Source: a virus
DNA length: 30,315 bases
Strand: one strand, 5' to 3'
Virus record (IMG/VR): IMGVR_UViG_3300010938_000538
Span: 1 to 30,315 of that record
Part shown: positions 6,508 through 14,438 of the stretch, piece by piece
Layout of the letters: every line of letters begins with the position of its first letter
Numbering within the stretch: the first letter of the stretch is position 1
Made by a program: the position numbers and the translations under genes
The notes under the pieces: model-generated
The model's database searches: none
What the model was told of the DNA's origin: nothing
What the model saw: only the letters and a program-made list of their open reading frames with translations

Positions 6508-7467
6508 ATGAAGCAAAAGGGAAGGTTGGCAAAGATCGTCAAGTTTTTCCAGACTAAGACGGGGGAGGAAGTCCTTGAAGGAACTCTCGGTGGTTTGCTT
6601 GCAGGGATTCCGATGTTTTTCTCAGGTCAAGACCCGCGTACTGCTGCATTGGCCACTATCGGAGGAGTTGCTGGTGGAATCGGTATCGGAATGGCTGGTA
6701 GACGCTTGGGCGAGTTCATAGGCTCTAGGCTGCATCCCGAACCCCTTGCGGATCAGGCCGGGGTTGCGACATTCCTTGCCCGTGCGTTTGGGCAAGAAAC
6801 TATGGGTAAGGCGCTGGAGCAGAACTTTGTCTTTATGCGCGAGGCAGTGAAGAACGCCATGCTAGATAACCAACTCAAGAAGATGGTCGAGGATGGACGC
6901 ATCAGTGAGGAACTGATGGCAGACCTGAGAAAGTACCAGACGCTTTCCGCCATTGCATCCGCTGTCAACGATATGCCGTCGGAGCAGCGCAGGCAACTCC
7001 TTCAACAGTTCGATACGTACCTGACTCAGGCAGATGTAATAGCAGGGGGAGTAAACGATAACCTACGTCGGGCAAGGGAATATGCGGACAGAATGAAAGA
7101 GGTTGGGATGTGGGATGCCGTTGCAGCACGAGAAGCAGCGGCAAACCTTGATGAAGGGTTGAGGGAATTTGCAGAGAATATGCGGAAGATGGGAAATGAA
7201 TGGGCGAGCGATTCCCAACCCTTTGACCCGAACAGCATCGCCGACTTTGTTCGCGGGGTGGCAGATGGCAATATGGAGAGCATAACCGGAGAGCATGTCG
7301 GTCGTGCCGTAGGGCGCTTCATTGGCGACGAGATCGGAGTCCTAAGCGGTGTAGGTCTCGGAGTAATCGGAGGAAACCTGCTGGGGTTCCAGACACCTCA
7401 AGAGAGAGAGATTGTGTCGTTGAAGGCGCAACTAGCGCAGCGCTCCACCCCTTCGCTGCTGGGGTAG
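6508..7467 (+). CDS. Membrane-hairpin protein with helical middle, putative ejection protein
   Basis: This gene encodes 319 residues. ATG 6508 is chosen over an in-frame TTG at 6502 because GAGG lies 7 nt upstream of the ATG. Residues about 24-63 form two Gly-rich hydrophobic helices joined by SGQDP (39-43). The same (S/T)G(Q/D)P hairpin occurs in the proteins at 7546 and 9319. Residues 75-270 are charged and helical with few hydrophobic runs, and a second Gly-rich hydrophobic stretch (IGVLSGVGLGVIGGNLLGF) lies near residues 283-301. This layout would suit a protein that inserts into a membrane at both ends, such as an injected internal virion protein. No lytic-enzyme motif seen. Confidence 0.75.
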   Translation: MKQKGRLAKIVKFFQTKTGEEVLEGTLGGLLAGIPMFFSGQDPRTAALATIGGVAGGIGIGMAGRRLGEFIGSRLHPEPLADQAGVATFLARAFGQETMGKALEQNFVFMREAVKNAMLDNQLKKMVEDGRISEELMADLRKYQTLSAIASAVNDMPSEQRRQLLQQFDTYLTQADVIAGGVNDNLRRAREYADRMKEVGMWDAVAAREAAANLDEGLREFAENMRKMGNEWASDSQPFDPNSIADFVRGVADGNMESITGEHVGRAVGRFIGDEIGVLSGVGLGVIGGNLLGFQTPQEREIVSLKAQLAQRSTPSLLG

Positions 7468-7545
7468 CCGGGATGGCAGGGAACGTGGAGCGCAATCCCT
7501 CAGCCGGGTTATGATATTAACATTTATGGAGATGGAGGGTAAGTA

Positions 7546-7962
7546 ATGGCAGGGTTTTTACCTACAGCGGCAACGTATGCAACGGGTGTCGGCATCCCCG
7601 CTGCGATCGGCGCTCCTGCGATGGGAGGTATCGGACTCCTTACGGGTCAGCCGGGAATGGCAGAGACGGGAGCGATCCTGGGTGGCACCGTGGGTGCAAG
7701 CATGATGGCTAGCGATGGATTGAAGCAAACATTTAACGCTTCCCATCGAGGCATGGGAGAGGCGTTTGAAAATAACGTATTCCGTCGCCATCCCTACCTT
7801 CCGTATTACGCCCTACTTGGCAGTGCTGCGGGTGCTGCTGGTGGCCTTGGGTACAATCTCCTGACCCGTGGCAATGACATCAACGTTGCCATTCCCACTG
7901 CTGCCCTTGGGACTATTGCTCCTGCCACTGTTGCCCTACTCCATCGTCTGCTGGTGCGCTGA
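7546..7962 (+). CDS. Small polytopic hydrophobic protein with TGQP hairpin
   Basis: This gene encodes 138 residues with GGAGGG 8 nt before the ATG. It is hydrophobic over most of its length: an N-terminal pair of Gly/Ala-rich helices joined by TGQP (33-36), a polar centre (LKQTFNASHRGMGEAFENNVFRRHP), then a second pair (YYALLGSAAGAAGGLGYNLL and VAIPTAALGTIAPATVALL). A holin is a formal alternative, but its position inside the virion-protein block and the shared hairpin favour a structural or ejection role. Its stop overlaps the next small frame as TGATG. Confidence 0.75.
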   Translation: MAGFLPTAATYATGVGIPAAIGAPAMGGIGLLTGQPGMAETGAILGGTVGASMMASDGLKQTFNASHRGMGEAFENNVFRRHPYLPYYALLGSAAGAAGGLGYNLLTRGNDINVAIPTAALGTIAPATVALLHRLLVR

Positions 7963-8051
7963 TGAAGTTGGATACGCTTCCCTTGCCTGAAGCGCGCGCT
8001 GCCAGCCCAACATCCGCACAGCAATGTAAGTTATCGGTGTCATTGCAATGA
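7962..8051 (+). CDS. 29-aa interlocked mini-gene
   Basis: The ATG overlaps the previous stop (TGATG at 7960-7964), and the stop TGA (8049-8051) overlaps the next start as ATGA (8048-8051). The frame therefore bridges the 85-nt gap exactly. The peptide begins MKLDTLPLPEARAA and ends KLSVSLQ. No Shine-Dalgarno precedes 8048, so translation through this mini-frame could deliver ribosomes to the next gene. It may be a coupling device more than a functional peptide. Double overlap by chance is possible but unlikely. Confidence 0.5.
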   Translation: MKLDTLPLPEARAASPTSAQQCKLSVSLQ

Positions 8052-9322
8052 ACTTTATAGGCCGCGTTGCTCGTATTCCGCAAGGTGAGGCGCTCAATGC
8101 CCTTGCCGCTGGCGGTCTGGCCTTGGCAGGTGCGTCGGCTTTTGACCTGCTCCCATCGGTTGATATCGATCCCGTGGGTGTGGGAGTAGGAACCGCACTT
8201 GCCTTCGCCCCAGCGAATGCGTTCGAGCGGTACGGCATAAAGCCAATGTACGTACGAGGTGCGGGTGCTGCGACCCTGGGTCTGGAAGGTGCCCGCATCC
8301 TGGCCAATGCCGCCACGCCTGCGTATGACAGCGACTACGAACGCAATCCGGGTATTGCGATCCTCGCCCCTGGCGCGTTCCTTGGCGGGATAGCCGTATC
8401 GACACCGGAAGGGCGAGGCAGGCTTGCGGCGGATTTGAAGAAGCTGTTTGCCACCGATGCCTCTGCTGCGGCTCCCAGAACCTCTTCTCCGCCGAGCATC
8501 CTAGAAATATTCAGATCTTTAGACGACACTACCGCTGTCCCTGCCACTACCACCGTTTCCGTTGCCCCTGCCGCTGGTACGACTGTGGTTGCACCCACGG
8601 CTGCCACTACCGCTGCCCCTACCACCGTCGTGCATGGTGCCGCCATCCCCGTTGCAAGGGTTGACGAGAAAAGTCAAATAACCATCGTCGTTCCTCCCGA
8701 CTTGGACGAGAAAACGCGGCGGGCGTGGAAATTTGCGGCAGAACTCCTCGACTACAACGAGACGCTGACAAGGAAACAAATCAGCAAACATCCACGGTCG
8801 ATGCTGCGGGAGTTTCTGAATAAACCGGAACTCATGCCCAATGCCTTCAGGGACGTGTTCTCCCAAGAGCCACTGCTAGAGCGCCTCCCCGTGAGCGAGT
8901 GGTACAGTCCCGGCATGGCACCCGGCCTGAAGCAGATGGTAGTGGTGAATCCTTACAACCTCATGGTTCCGAAGTTGATGTACGAGAAGCGGATTGCCCC
9001 GCTCCTGACTGACATGACCCCAGAACAAATACAGGAATTCCTGCGGGGAAGGATGGTTGGGATTGGGGTGACTAGCCTGAAGGAGGGCAAGAGCGATATG
9101 GTCGACCAGTTAGGGGTACCCCCTGGGACGCTGATTCCTGCAAAGAGCCTTTACCAAGACAGGCACATCTTCTCAGACATAATTAGATCGGAACCTTACA
9201 GCGTATTCTCCATGTACAAAGTGCCGCGTATTAGGACTGGGTTGGGAACAGATCTGTTCAATCGTGGAGCAGCGGGAGACACGGCAAACTATACGATTTT
9301 CTATAGGAATGTGAGTCGATGA
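8048..9322 (+). CDS. Two-part protein: membrane-hairpin N-terminus, T/A/P linker, soluble C-terminal domain
   Basis: This gene encodes 424 residues. Residues 15-60 and 70-130 hold Gly/Ala-rich hydrophobic segments (LAAGGLALAGASAF, VGVGVGTALAFAPANAF, IAILAPGAFLGGIAV). Residues about 160-200 are a low-complexity Thr/Ala/Pro/Val linker. From about 205 to the end is a polar, helical domain with several basic patches (KQISKHPRSMLREFLNKPEL) and a terminal region around YSVFSMYKVPRIRTGL. No known enzyme motif is visible. It overlaps the next gene by ATGA at 9319-9322. The layout suggests a protein that places a soluble domain on one side of a membrane. Confidence 0.75.
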   Translation: MNFIGRVARIPQGEALNALAAGGLALAGASAFDLLPSVDIDPVGVGVGTALAFAPANAFERYGIKPMYVRGAGAATLGLEGARILANAATPAYDSDYERNPGIAILAPGAFLGGIAVSTPEGRGRLAADLKKLFATDASAAAPRTSSPPSILEIFRSLDDTTAVPATTTVSVAPAAGTTVVAPTAATTAAPTTVVHGAAIPVARVDEKSQITIVVPPDLDEKTRRAWKFAAELLDYNETLTRKQISKHPRSMLREFLNKPELMPNAFRDVFSQEPLLERLPVSEWYSPGMAPGLKQMVVVNPYNLMVPKLMYEKRIAPLLTDMTPEQIQEFLRGRMVGIGVTSLKEGKSDMVDQLGVPPGTLIPAKSLYQDRHIFSDIIRSEPYSVFSMYKVPRIRTGLGTDLFNRGAAGDTANYTIFYRNVSR

Positions 9323-9990
9323 ATCTATTCCGTCGCATAGGTCAATGGATGGGCAAGGGTTCCGTACCCTCGACGGCTTCCGTCAGCGTCGTTGCCGCAC
9401 CCCAACAGCAGTACCTGCGTTCTGAGGCGCAGGTGTTCCGAGACCTGAGCCGCAGCGCCTTGGGTGGCAGGCAAGGATGGATGACCTTTGCCCGCAACCA
9501 GGCACCTGGCATCATCATGGCGGCTGGGTTTGGTCTCCTCAGCGGCGATCCAACCTATGCCGTTACGGGGCTAGCGGGGGGTATTGCAGGAGCCTTTGCG
9601 GAGGAAACTCTCGCCAAAGCACTTGCCGGACGGCGCGGGGTTAGGGACTACCTCAACCGCACTGCTGCTATGCCCGTTAACGGCGAGAGGATTACCCATA
9701 TGCAAAGGCTTAGGTCTATGTCTCAGCCGGAGTACGAGGAGGCGATTCGTGGACGCGCTACCCGTAGGGCGGTAGAGCTAGGAGAAAGGAAGAGGCACTT
9801 CGGCTATACCGCAGCAGGTGTCACTGCTGATGTCACCGCATCCGCACTGCTACAGGGACTCGTTACGCCACCTCCCATCGTCGGTGTAGGTCGCGGGAGC
9901 GCCCTAAACTACTACGAATCCGCACTCGACCCTAGGTTGCTTGCCGAATCCATCCCTTATCCCACTCTGGTCCCAAACCGCTATGACTGA
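9319..9990 (+). CDS. Membrane-hairpin protein with SGDP turn
   Basis: This gene encodes 223 residues. A polar basic N-terminus (MNLFRRIGQWMGKG) precedes a hydrophobic hairpin at about residues 63-95, IIMAAGFGLL then SGDP (75-78) then AVTGLAGGIAGAF. This matches the hairpins at 6508 and 7546 in layout. A charged region follows, then a weaker hydrophobic segment (TAAGVTADVTASALLQGL) near residues 172-189. The start overlaps the previous stop as ATGA, and the stop overlaps the next gene by 8 nt, so it sits inside a coupled operon. Role inferred as internal virion/ejection protein. Confidence 0.75.
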   Translation: MNLFRRIGQWMGKGSVPSTASVSVVAAPQQQYLRSEAQVFRDLSRSALGGRQGWMTFARNQAPGIIMAAGFGLLSGDPTYAVTGLAGGIAGAFAEETLAKALAGRRGVRDYLNRTAAMPVNGERITHMQRLRSMSQPEYEEAIRGRATRRAVELGERKRHFGYTAAGVTADVTASALLQGLVTPPPIVGVGRGSALNYYESALDPRLLAESIPYPTLVPNRYD

Positions 9991-10567
9991 CGTCGACTCT
10001 CTCATCAATAGGAACGCACAACGCAACCTCACGGGCGAAGATCCTCTCGTCCTAGAGGTGGAAGCAGCACGGGAACGGTTGAGGCAATACTTCACCCAAA
10101 GACAAAATGACAGTGGCATTAACCTCCTCCGTCCCATTGGTATAGGGCGTAGGGACTTGCCTCAGAACGTGATGGAAGACCTAGTCTTGGTGGGAGGCTT
10201 GGAGGAGGCGCAAAAGCTCAGGGATCAATGGAGGTCGAGCATCGCTCCCTCTAGCTGGGTGATGCAAGATACTATCACACCGTTCCTCTCTGATGTAAAG
10301 GCACGTTCGTCCGCCCAGAAAGCAGTATCCCGACGGAAAACAGATGAATTTTCCCTTCTCTCTGAGTTACAGAATAGGGAATTCACCATGAGCACAGCCT
10401 TTCAGCGGGAACTCCTAGAGCGACAGGCGCAGAAGGAGAAGGAGTTGGCGCTAGTCCAAGGACGAATACAGGGAGAGATGCTGGATAAGCAAATCCGGGC
10501 AGGGAAGTTCAACGCGCTCCTGTCCTCTCACCCTGCATTCCGAGTAGCAAGCGGAGGATATTTCTGA
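9983..10567 (+). CDS. Charged helical protein, putative internal virion protein
   Basis: This gene encodes 194 residues. The ATG at 9983 overlaps the previous gene by 8 nt. The longer in-frame start at 9941 would overlap by 50 nt and has no ribosome site. The protein is soluble, with a long helical C-terminal half dominated by Glu, Gln, Arg and Lys (FQRELLERQAQKEKELALVQ), probably coiled coil. It ends in a TGATG overlap with the next gene. No family recognised. Position suggests a virion component or assembly factor. Confidence 0.75.
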   Translation: MTDVDSLINRNAQRNLTGEDPLVLEVEAARERLRQYFTQRQNDSGINLLRPIGIGRRDLPQNVMEDLVLVGGLEEAQKLRDQWRSSIAPSSWVMQDTITPFLSDVKARSSAQKAVSRRKTDEFSLLSELQNREFTMSTAFQRELLERQAQKEKELALVQGRIQGEMLDKQIRAGKFNALLSSHPAFRVASGGYF

Positions 10568-10980
10568 TGTACCGTGTTGGCATGCCGCAATGGTATTACG
10601 ACCCCAGACTGAATACCTACTTCCGCACCGTCAAGGGGGTGACAGAAGCCCGTAGAGCCGATCGCAACAGGGAGGTATTTCCCCCTACTCCTACCAATGT
10701 CAGCGACGTATCTGTGGAGAAGGTGACAGCTCCACCAAAACGACAGAGACCAAAGCCCAAGCCTACCCCTACTCCCATGCCTGCTATCCCCGCGGCAAAG
10801 GAAGAGCCCAATGACATCGACCTAGAGAGGTGGTGGAATAGGATCTCTGACATCTACACCCGATTGGAAGGGGAGCGATTTGCAAGGGAAAGGGAAGCTT
10901 TTGATAGAGGTGCAGCGTTCAATACCGCCCGCGATGTCTTTGGATTGTTCGGCGGTATCGTACGGCAAGGGATGCAGTAG
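10567..10980 (+). CDS. Small protein with Pro/Lys-rich linker
   Basis: This gene encodes 137 residues. The start overlaps the previous stop as TGATG. The N-terminus is aromatic (MPQWYYDPRLNTYFRTVKG), a basic proline-rich linker follows (PPKRQRPKPKPTPTPMP, about residues 57-73), and the C-terminus is a charged amphipathic helix ending DVFGLFGGIVRQGMQ. The linker separates two short domains, which suggests an adaptor. Unknown family. Confidence 0.7.
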   Translation: MYRVGMPQWYYDPRLNTYFRTVKGVTEARRADRNREVFPPTPTNVSDVSVEKVTAPPKRQRPKPKPTPTPMPAIPAAKEEPNDIDLERWWNRISDIYTRLEGERFAREREAFDRGAAFNTARDVFGLFGGIVRQGMQ

Positions 10981-11018
10981 TGTGGTATGGGTGTAGGTAA
11001 GGGCACGGGAAAGGGAAG
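10981..11018 (+). repeat. Short GGTAAGGG-type repeat leader
   Basis: The 38-nt spacer (GGTATGGGTGTAGGTAAGGG and GGGAAAGGGAAG) is a short example of the plus-polarity intergenic repeat. Its final GGGAAG, directly before the ATG at 11019, may serve as the ribosome site. Confidence 0.55.
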
Positions 11019-11567
11019 ATGACAGAGCAGGTGCAATCTCAGGGGCAGCAGTCGCGACAGCAGGAAAAACAGCTGTGGATGCCGGATTTCGGTCAGGGGT
11101 ATATCGACAATTTCCAGCGCTTCGACTCCATGCTCGGTAGGACGGCGACCGGGCGGCTGGCTCTCGAACGTTCGCGGTTGTCTAACGACCAACAGAAGTT
11201 GGAACTGAGAGCGGGGGAGGCGGAGCTGGAAGAGTACCGAAACCGGGTATCCGAGGATAGGCAGCGTCGAAGCAGGGAAGAGAACAGGGAGATTGAGGAC
11301 AGAAACGCAATGAATTCGATGCTCTCACAATCGCCAATAATGGGTGTCGGTGGCGGAATCGGCGGGATGGGCGGCAACGGAACGATGGTAGACCTAGGTA
11401 CGACTGTCGTTGAGGATGAGATTGCCAAGGCCAAGAGGAGAGCCGAAGCAGACATCATGAGGGCGCAGGCCGACCTCATGCGGGAGGAGGTTCGCTCCGC
11501 ACAGATTCTCAACCAATGGAGGTTTGAGAAAAACAATCCCTTTGCAGGGAGGGCGTACTATGGGTAA
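11019..11567 (+). CDS. Glu/Arg/Gln-rich helical protein with Gly-rich loop
   Basis: This gene encodes 182 residues. The first 100 are hydrophilic and helical (LALERSRLSNDQQKLELRAG, EEYRNRVSEDRQRRSREEN). A glycine-rich loop at about 110-123 (GVGGGIGGMGGNG) follows, then a second helix (KRRAEADIMRAQADLMREEV). It overlaps the following gene by 8 nt. Together with the genes at 11560 and 11982 it forms a trio of small highly charged coiled-coil proteins. Such proteins in short-tailed phages are often internal core or injection proteins, but no direct homology is claimed. Confidence 0.75.
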   Translation: MTEQVQSQGQQSRQQEKQLWMPDFGQGYIDNFQRFDSMLGRTATGRLALERSRLSNDQQKLELRAGEAELEEYRNRVSEDRQRRSREENREIEDRNAMNSMLSQSPIMGVGGGIGGMGGNGTMVDLGTTVVEDEIAKAKRRAEADIMRAQADLMREEVRSAQILNQWRFEKNNPFAGRAYYG

Positions 11568-11979
11568 CTTTCTCCCTATCGATCCAAGCTACGAAGGCTG
11601 GGGAAGGAATCAGTACCAAAGAGAGTACGACGATATCCGACGGGATATAGCTAACAACTTGGCTCTGGAGCGGGACAAGTACCGCTTGCAGGAATTGCTA
11701 GGTAAAGACGGACTTCAACTAGATCGGGATAGGCTAAAGGAAGAGTCGCGACGGTTCGATCTGTCCGATGCCACAAACCGCTACGGCATCGACAAGCAGC
11801 TTGAGGGACTTAAGTACAGTACCGATGCAAGCAAGTACAGCGCCGAACTCAGCGCCAATACCAGGAAGTACGAAGCCGATGCAGCAGTTGCCCAATCCTT
11901 GTTCGGAAATACCCTTGGTTTTGCCTCTGCAATCGGCTCCCGTGGCAGTAACGCGCGTATGGCTAACTACTGGGGGTAG
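11560..11979 (+). CDS. Small YxxD-type helical protein, putative virion core protein
   Basis: This gene encodes 139 residues. ATG 11560 is chosen (AGGGAGGG 6 nt upstream) over an in-frame ATG at 11524. The sequence is built from charged helices with recurring Y-x-x-D/E spacing: YGIDKQLEG, YSTDASKYSAELSANTRKYEAD. It then ends in a less polar FGNTLGFASAIGSRG tail. Proteins with repeated YxxD steps are common among phage virion proteins of uncertain role. It overlaps the previous gene by 8 nt and leaves 2 nt before the next. Confidence 0.75.
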   Translation: MGNFLPIDPSYEGWGRNQYQREYDDIRRDIANNLALERDKYRLQELLGKDGLQLDRDRLKEESRRFDLSDATNRYGIDKQLEGLKYSTDASKYSAELSANTRKYEADAAVAQSLFGNTLGFASAIGSRGSNARMANYWG

Positions 11980-11981
11980 GT

Positions 11982-12440
11982 ATGACTTCAGTTACTAGTA
12001 CGGGATTCTCGTTCGACCTAGATAACCTGTACGGCAAGGCATCCTCGCTGCTGGACAAGCAGATGAAGTTTGTTTTGGACTCGGATGAAAAGTTCCGGGA
12101 CAGGGACAAGAAAGATTTCACGTTCTATACCCAGGGTTACCAAAAGGCAAGGGCGGAAGAGGATACCCGGCGCTTTGGACTAAGCGAGAAGGGTGCCGAA
12201 TCTGACCTCAGAAGACGCAAGGACTTGATGTCCTTCCAGGAGGGGGTTGATACCCGCGCTCGCCGCCAGGCTACTGACCTAGCAAATGAGAGGGCTGCGT
12301 TTGACGAGGGGCTGATGGCAAGGAGGGACGTACGACGCGCCCAGCTGGAACGCGGTACCATGCGCCTTGACGGTCAACTCAAGCGCATGGGCAAGGACAG
12401 GGATCTGCAAAGGGCGCTGTCCATACTCCCGCGAAGGTAG
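11982..12440 (+). CDS. Highly charged coiled-coil protein
   Basis: This gene encodes 152 residues, about 40% Arg, Lys, Asp and Glu, with continuous predicted helix from residue 20 to the end (for example SDEKFRDRDKKDFTFYTQGY and ARRQATDLANERAAFDEGLM). GGGGGTAGGT precedes the ATG. It is the last gene before the small terminase candidate. Possible roles are a scaffold-like or internal protein; nothing specific can be read from motifs. Confidence 0.75.
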   Translation: MTSVTSTGFSFDLDNLYGKASSLLDKQMKFVLDSDEKFRDRDKKDFTFYTQGYQKARAEEDTRRFGLSEKGAESDLRRRKDLMSFQEGVDTRARRQATDLANERAAFDEGLMARRDVRRAQLERGTMRLDGQLKRMGKDRDLQRALSILPRR

Positions 12441-12446
12441 GAAAAG

Positions 12447-13094
12447 GTGAAAGCACAAGAGAAGAAAAGGGAAAAGTTTAAGCCGCTGGAACCGTACCAG
12501 ATAATCGATGGGTGGCTCGATCGGCTCAATGACACCACGGAGCGAGAGATGCTGATTGCGTTCTGCGAGCGGTACCAGCGCACTCCGGGTAGGGTTGTGT
12601 CGTACCTTGCGGAAAAGGGGCTGATGGCCTCTCTGGCGCAGGTAAAGTCGTGGATGGTGAAGTACGGCATCTCCCCCGGCGTTCAGGCTCAGAGGTTCAA
12701 TAACGATGTCCAGGACTATTACGGTGCCGATATCAAGGGCGCGTTGGAAAGGATGGCTGTCAAGCTGGGTAGCATCGCCAACCTGTACATGGAAACCGTG
12801 GAGAAGGTGGTCGAGGCTCGGATGCAGCACGATGGCGGGTCGGGTATCGATACCAATACCCTGAGTGCAATGGTTGCGCAGATGCCTACGGTAGCATCCC
12901 AGACGCGGCAATCACTCGAACTCGTGTACAAGCTCCAGCAGAAGGAGGAGAAAGCAGACCTCATCCTTGCGGGTGCCCGATGGTTTGTCACCTGCCTCCT
13001 GGAGTCCGTCCCGCTTGCAGATAAAGGTTGGGTGGAGGAACTGTGCAATGCTACAGTGCAGAGGTTAATGGAAGAGATGGAGATGGGTGACTGA
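12447..13094 (+). CDS. terS: Putative terminase small subunit
   Basis: This gene encodes 215 residues starting at GTG 12447 with AGGAAAA just upstream. Residues about 25-75 look like a helix-turn-helix DNA-binding region (EMLIAFCERYQRTPGRVVSYLAEKGL, then VKSWMVKYGIS). The middle (about 85-125 and 140-170) is helical and could oligomerise. The small subunit normally recognises the packaging site and hands DNA to the large subunit. The call rests on the HTH-like N-terminus, size and position two genes before terL. Sequence similarity alone was not tested. Confidence 0.6.
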   Translation: MKAQEKKREKFKPLEPYQIIDGWLDRLNDTTEREMLIAFCERYQRTPGRVVSYLAEKGLMASLAQVKSWMVKYGISPGVQAQRFNNDVQDYYGADIKGALERMAVKLGSIANLYMETVEKVVEARMQHDGGSGIDTNTLSAMVAQMPTVASQTRQSLELVYKLQQKEEKADLILAGARWFVTCLLESVPLADKGWVEELCNATVQRLMEEMEMGD

Positions 13095-13150
13095 TGCCAG
13101 TACGGAGAAGCAACAGAAGGTTGATGGGACTGTACCGGGCGAGGAGATAG
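13094..13150 (+). CDS. 18-aa basic mini-frame in spacer
   Basis: ATG 13094 overlaps the previous stop (TGATG) and the frame closes at TAG 13150, encoding MPVRRSNRRLMGLYRARR with eight Arg. It ends 1 nt before the next gene, whose Shine-Dalgarno (AGGAGA) lies inside it. It may only be a translational bridge. A spacer with a similar sequence (TGCCATACGCAAGCAGCAG) sits at about 14456-14474 before the large terminase. Confidence 0.3.
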   Translation: MPVRRSNRRLMGLYRARR

Positions 13151-13151
13151 G

Positions 13152-13754
13152 ATGACAGGACGACTGGCTCTATACCTCGGCTCTAGCGTGCTGGGAGCGA
13201 TCGCGGGGGCAGCTGCATCTCCATTATTCGGAAAAGACGAGGAGGGGCAGCAGAGAGTGAGTCCGTTGGATGCGGCATTGGTTTCGGGGATGCTCGTCCC
13301 TCCCGTCGCGATGACCCTGATGCGTCGATTTCCCGATGCAGGTTCCTGGCTGCAACCAGCAGTCGAAAGGACGGTAGAGGTCGTGAAAGAACAGCCAGGG
13401 TTCCTTCCCTTTATATCTCCCAGCAGGGTATGGGCATTTTCAAAGGGGCGCGGTACGGATTACAAGTCGTACGTTAGATATGCGGGGGCGGGGAACACCT
13501 TTAGAAGTCCCGAACCCGGAGAGTTTCCAGATCCCGTGTGGGATTTGCTGCGAAAGCTGGCTTTCAAACAACCGGGCACGCAGATCTACATCCCAAACCT
13601 GAACCTCAGCGGTATCGCAATCCGCAGAGATAAGAAAGATAGGTCTGGGGCACCCATTCACGCATTTATCGTGACTAATAGCGAGGCACTGCAACCCGAA
13701 TGGTATAAGCCTTACCTTGATGAAATAGAAAGCTTAATGGCAGGGAACGGATAG
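13152..13754 (+). CDS. Hydrophobic-hairpin protein, tandem paralogue A
   Basis: This gene encodes 200 residues with AGGAGA 4 nt before the ATG. The N-terminus (MTGRLALYLGSSVLGAIAGAAASPLFGKDEEG) holds a hydrophobic helix followed by a charged turn and a second hydrophobic helix (AALVSGMLVPPVAMTLM). The C-terminal domain (about 95-200) is soluble, with VWAFSKGR, TQIYIPNLNLSGIAI and EALQPEWYKPYLDEIESLMA. All these blocks recur in the next gene, so the pair arose by tandem duplication. The position between the terminase subunits is unusual and its role there is unknown. Confidence 0.8.
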   Translation: MTGRLALYLGSSVLGAIAGAAASPLFGKDEEGQQRVSPLDAALVSGMLVPPVAMTLMRRFPDAGSWLQPAVERTVEVVKEQPGFLPFISPSRVWAFSKGRGTDYKSYVRYAGAGNTFRSPEPGEFPDPVWDLLRKLAFKQPGTQIYIPNLNLSGIAIRRDKKDRSGAPIHAFIVTNSEALQPEWYKPYLDEIESLMAGNG

Positions 13755-13766
13755 GAGTGACGGTTT

Positions 13767-14438
13767 ATGGCAGGACGACTGGCTATATATCTCGGTTCTA
13801 GCGCGCTGGCAGCACTTGCAGGAGCAGCTGCATCTCCGTTGTTTGGGAAGGATGAGAAAGGGGAGCAAAGGGTGCATCCGCTAGTGCCTGCACTGGCCTT
13901 CGGAGCAGCTGCCCCTCCCATTGCAATAGCCTTAATGCATCGGCGCTCTAGCCCAGTCCGTCCCAGGCAAGTTCCTCTCCTCCCGCCACAGGCTGAAGAA
14001 AGCGCAAAACGAGTACCAAGGCAGCCACCGCCCCTTGTCATACCCCGTGATACGGTATGGGGAATGTCGAAGAGCCGCTACGTAGATCCTGGAATATACG
14101 TCACGCCTATGGGAGAGGGCAGCATCTTCAAGAGGGGCGGAGATCGTGTTATGAGAGAGACGCAAAGGTTCGCGCGGAGGGTGGAGCTTAATCCGCCGAA
14201 AACGGAGATCTACGATCCAAAACTAGGTCTCACTGCGATTGCGATTCCTACGGGAAGAACAGACGAATTTGGGAGGGACATTACTACCATCCTCATGACA
14301 AGCGGCCAAGCACTGGAAGCCAATTGGTATGAACCCTACTTCGATCGGCTGGAGGAAGTGATGGCAGATTTAGATCGGAAATACCTTGAGGAACTAGAAA
14401 GGTTGGCGGAAGAAGCTCGCAAGAGAGGCATCTCTTGA
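13767..14438 (+). CDS. Hydrophobic-hairpin protein, tandem paralogue B
   Basis: This gene encodes 223 residues. The N-terminus MAGRLAIYLGSSALAALAGA is nearly the same as in paralogue A, followed by the shared SPLFGKDEKGEQRV. The C-terminal domain aligns through VWGMSKSR, TEIYDPKLGLTAIAI and QALEANWYEPYFDRLEEVMA. A Pro/Arg-rich insert (about 55-90) and a charged helical tail (KYLEELERLAEEARKRG) are specific to this copy. DNA similarity of the two starts is visible by eye, so the duplication is not ancient. Probably membrane-associated or internal; function unknown. Confidence 0.8.
   Translation: MAGRLAIYLGSSALAALAGAAASPLFGKDEKGEQRVHPLVPALAFGAAAPPIAIALMHRRSSPVRPRQVPLLPPQAEESAKRVPRQPPPLVIPRDTVWGMSKSRYVDPGIYVTPMGEGSIFKRGGDRVMRETQRFARRVELNPPKTEIYDPKLGLTAIAIPTGRTDEFGRDITTILMTSGQALEANWYEPYFDRLEEVMADLDRKYLEELERLAEEARKRGIS

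Noticed and set aside
7500-7540. Promoter from TATGATATTAA near 7510
   Set aside because: A -10-like TATGAT exists, but no -35-like box lies 16-18 bp upstream, so it was not annotated.
8094-8646. Leftward frames antisense to the 8048 gene
   Set aside because: They are shadows of a well-supported rightward gene, with Ala/Val repeat composition from its Thr/Ala linker.
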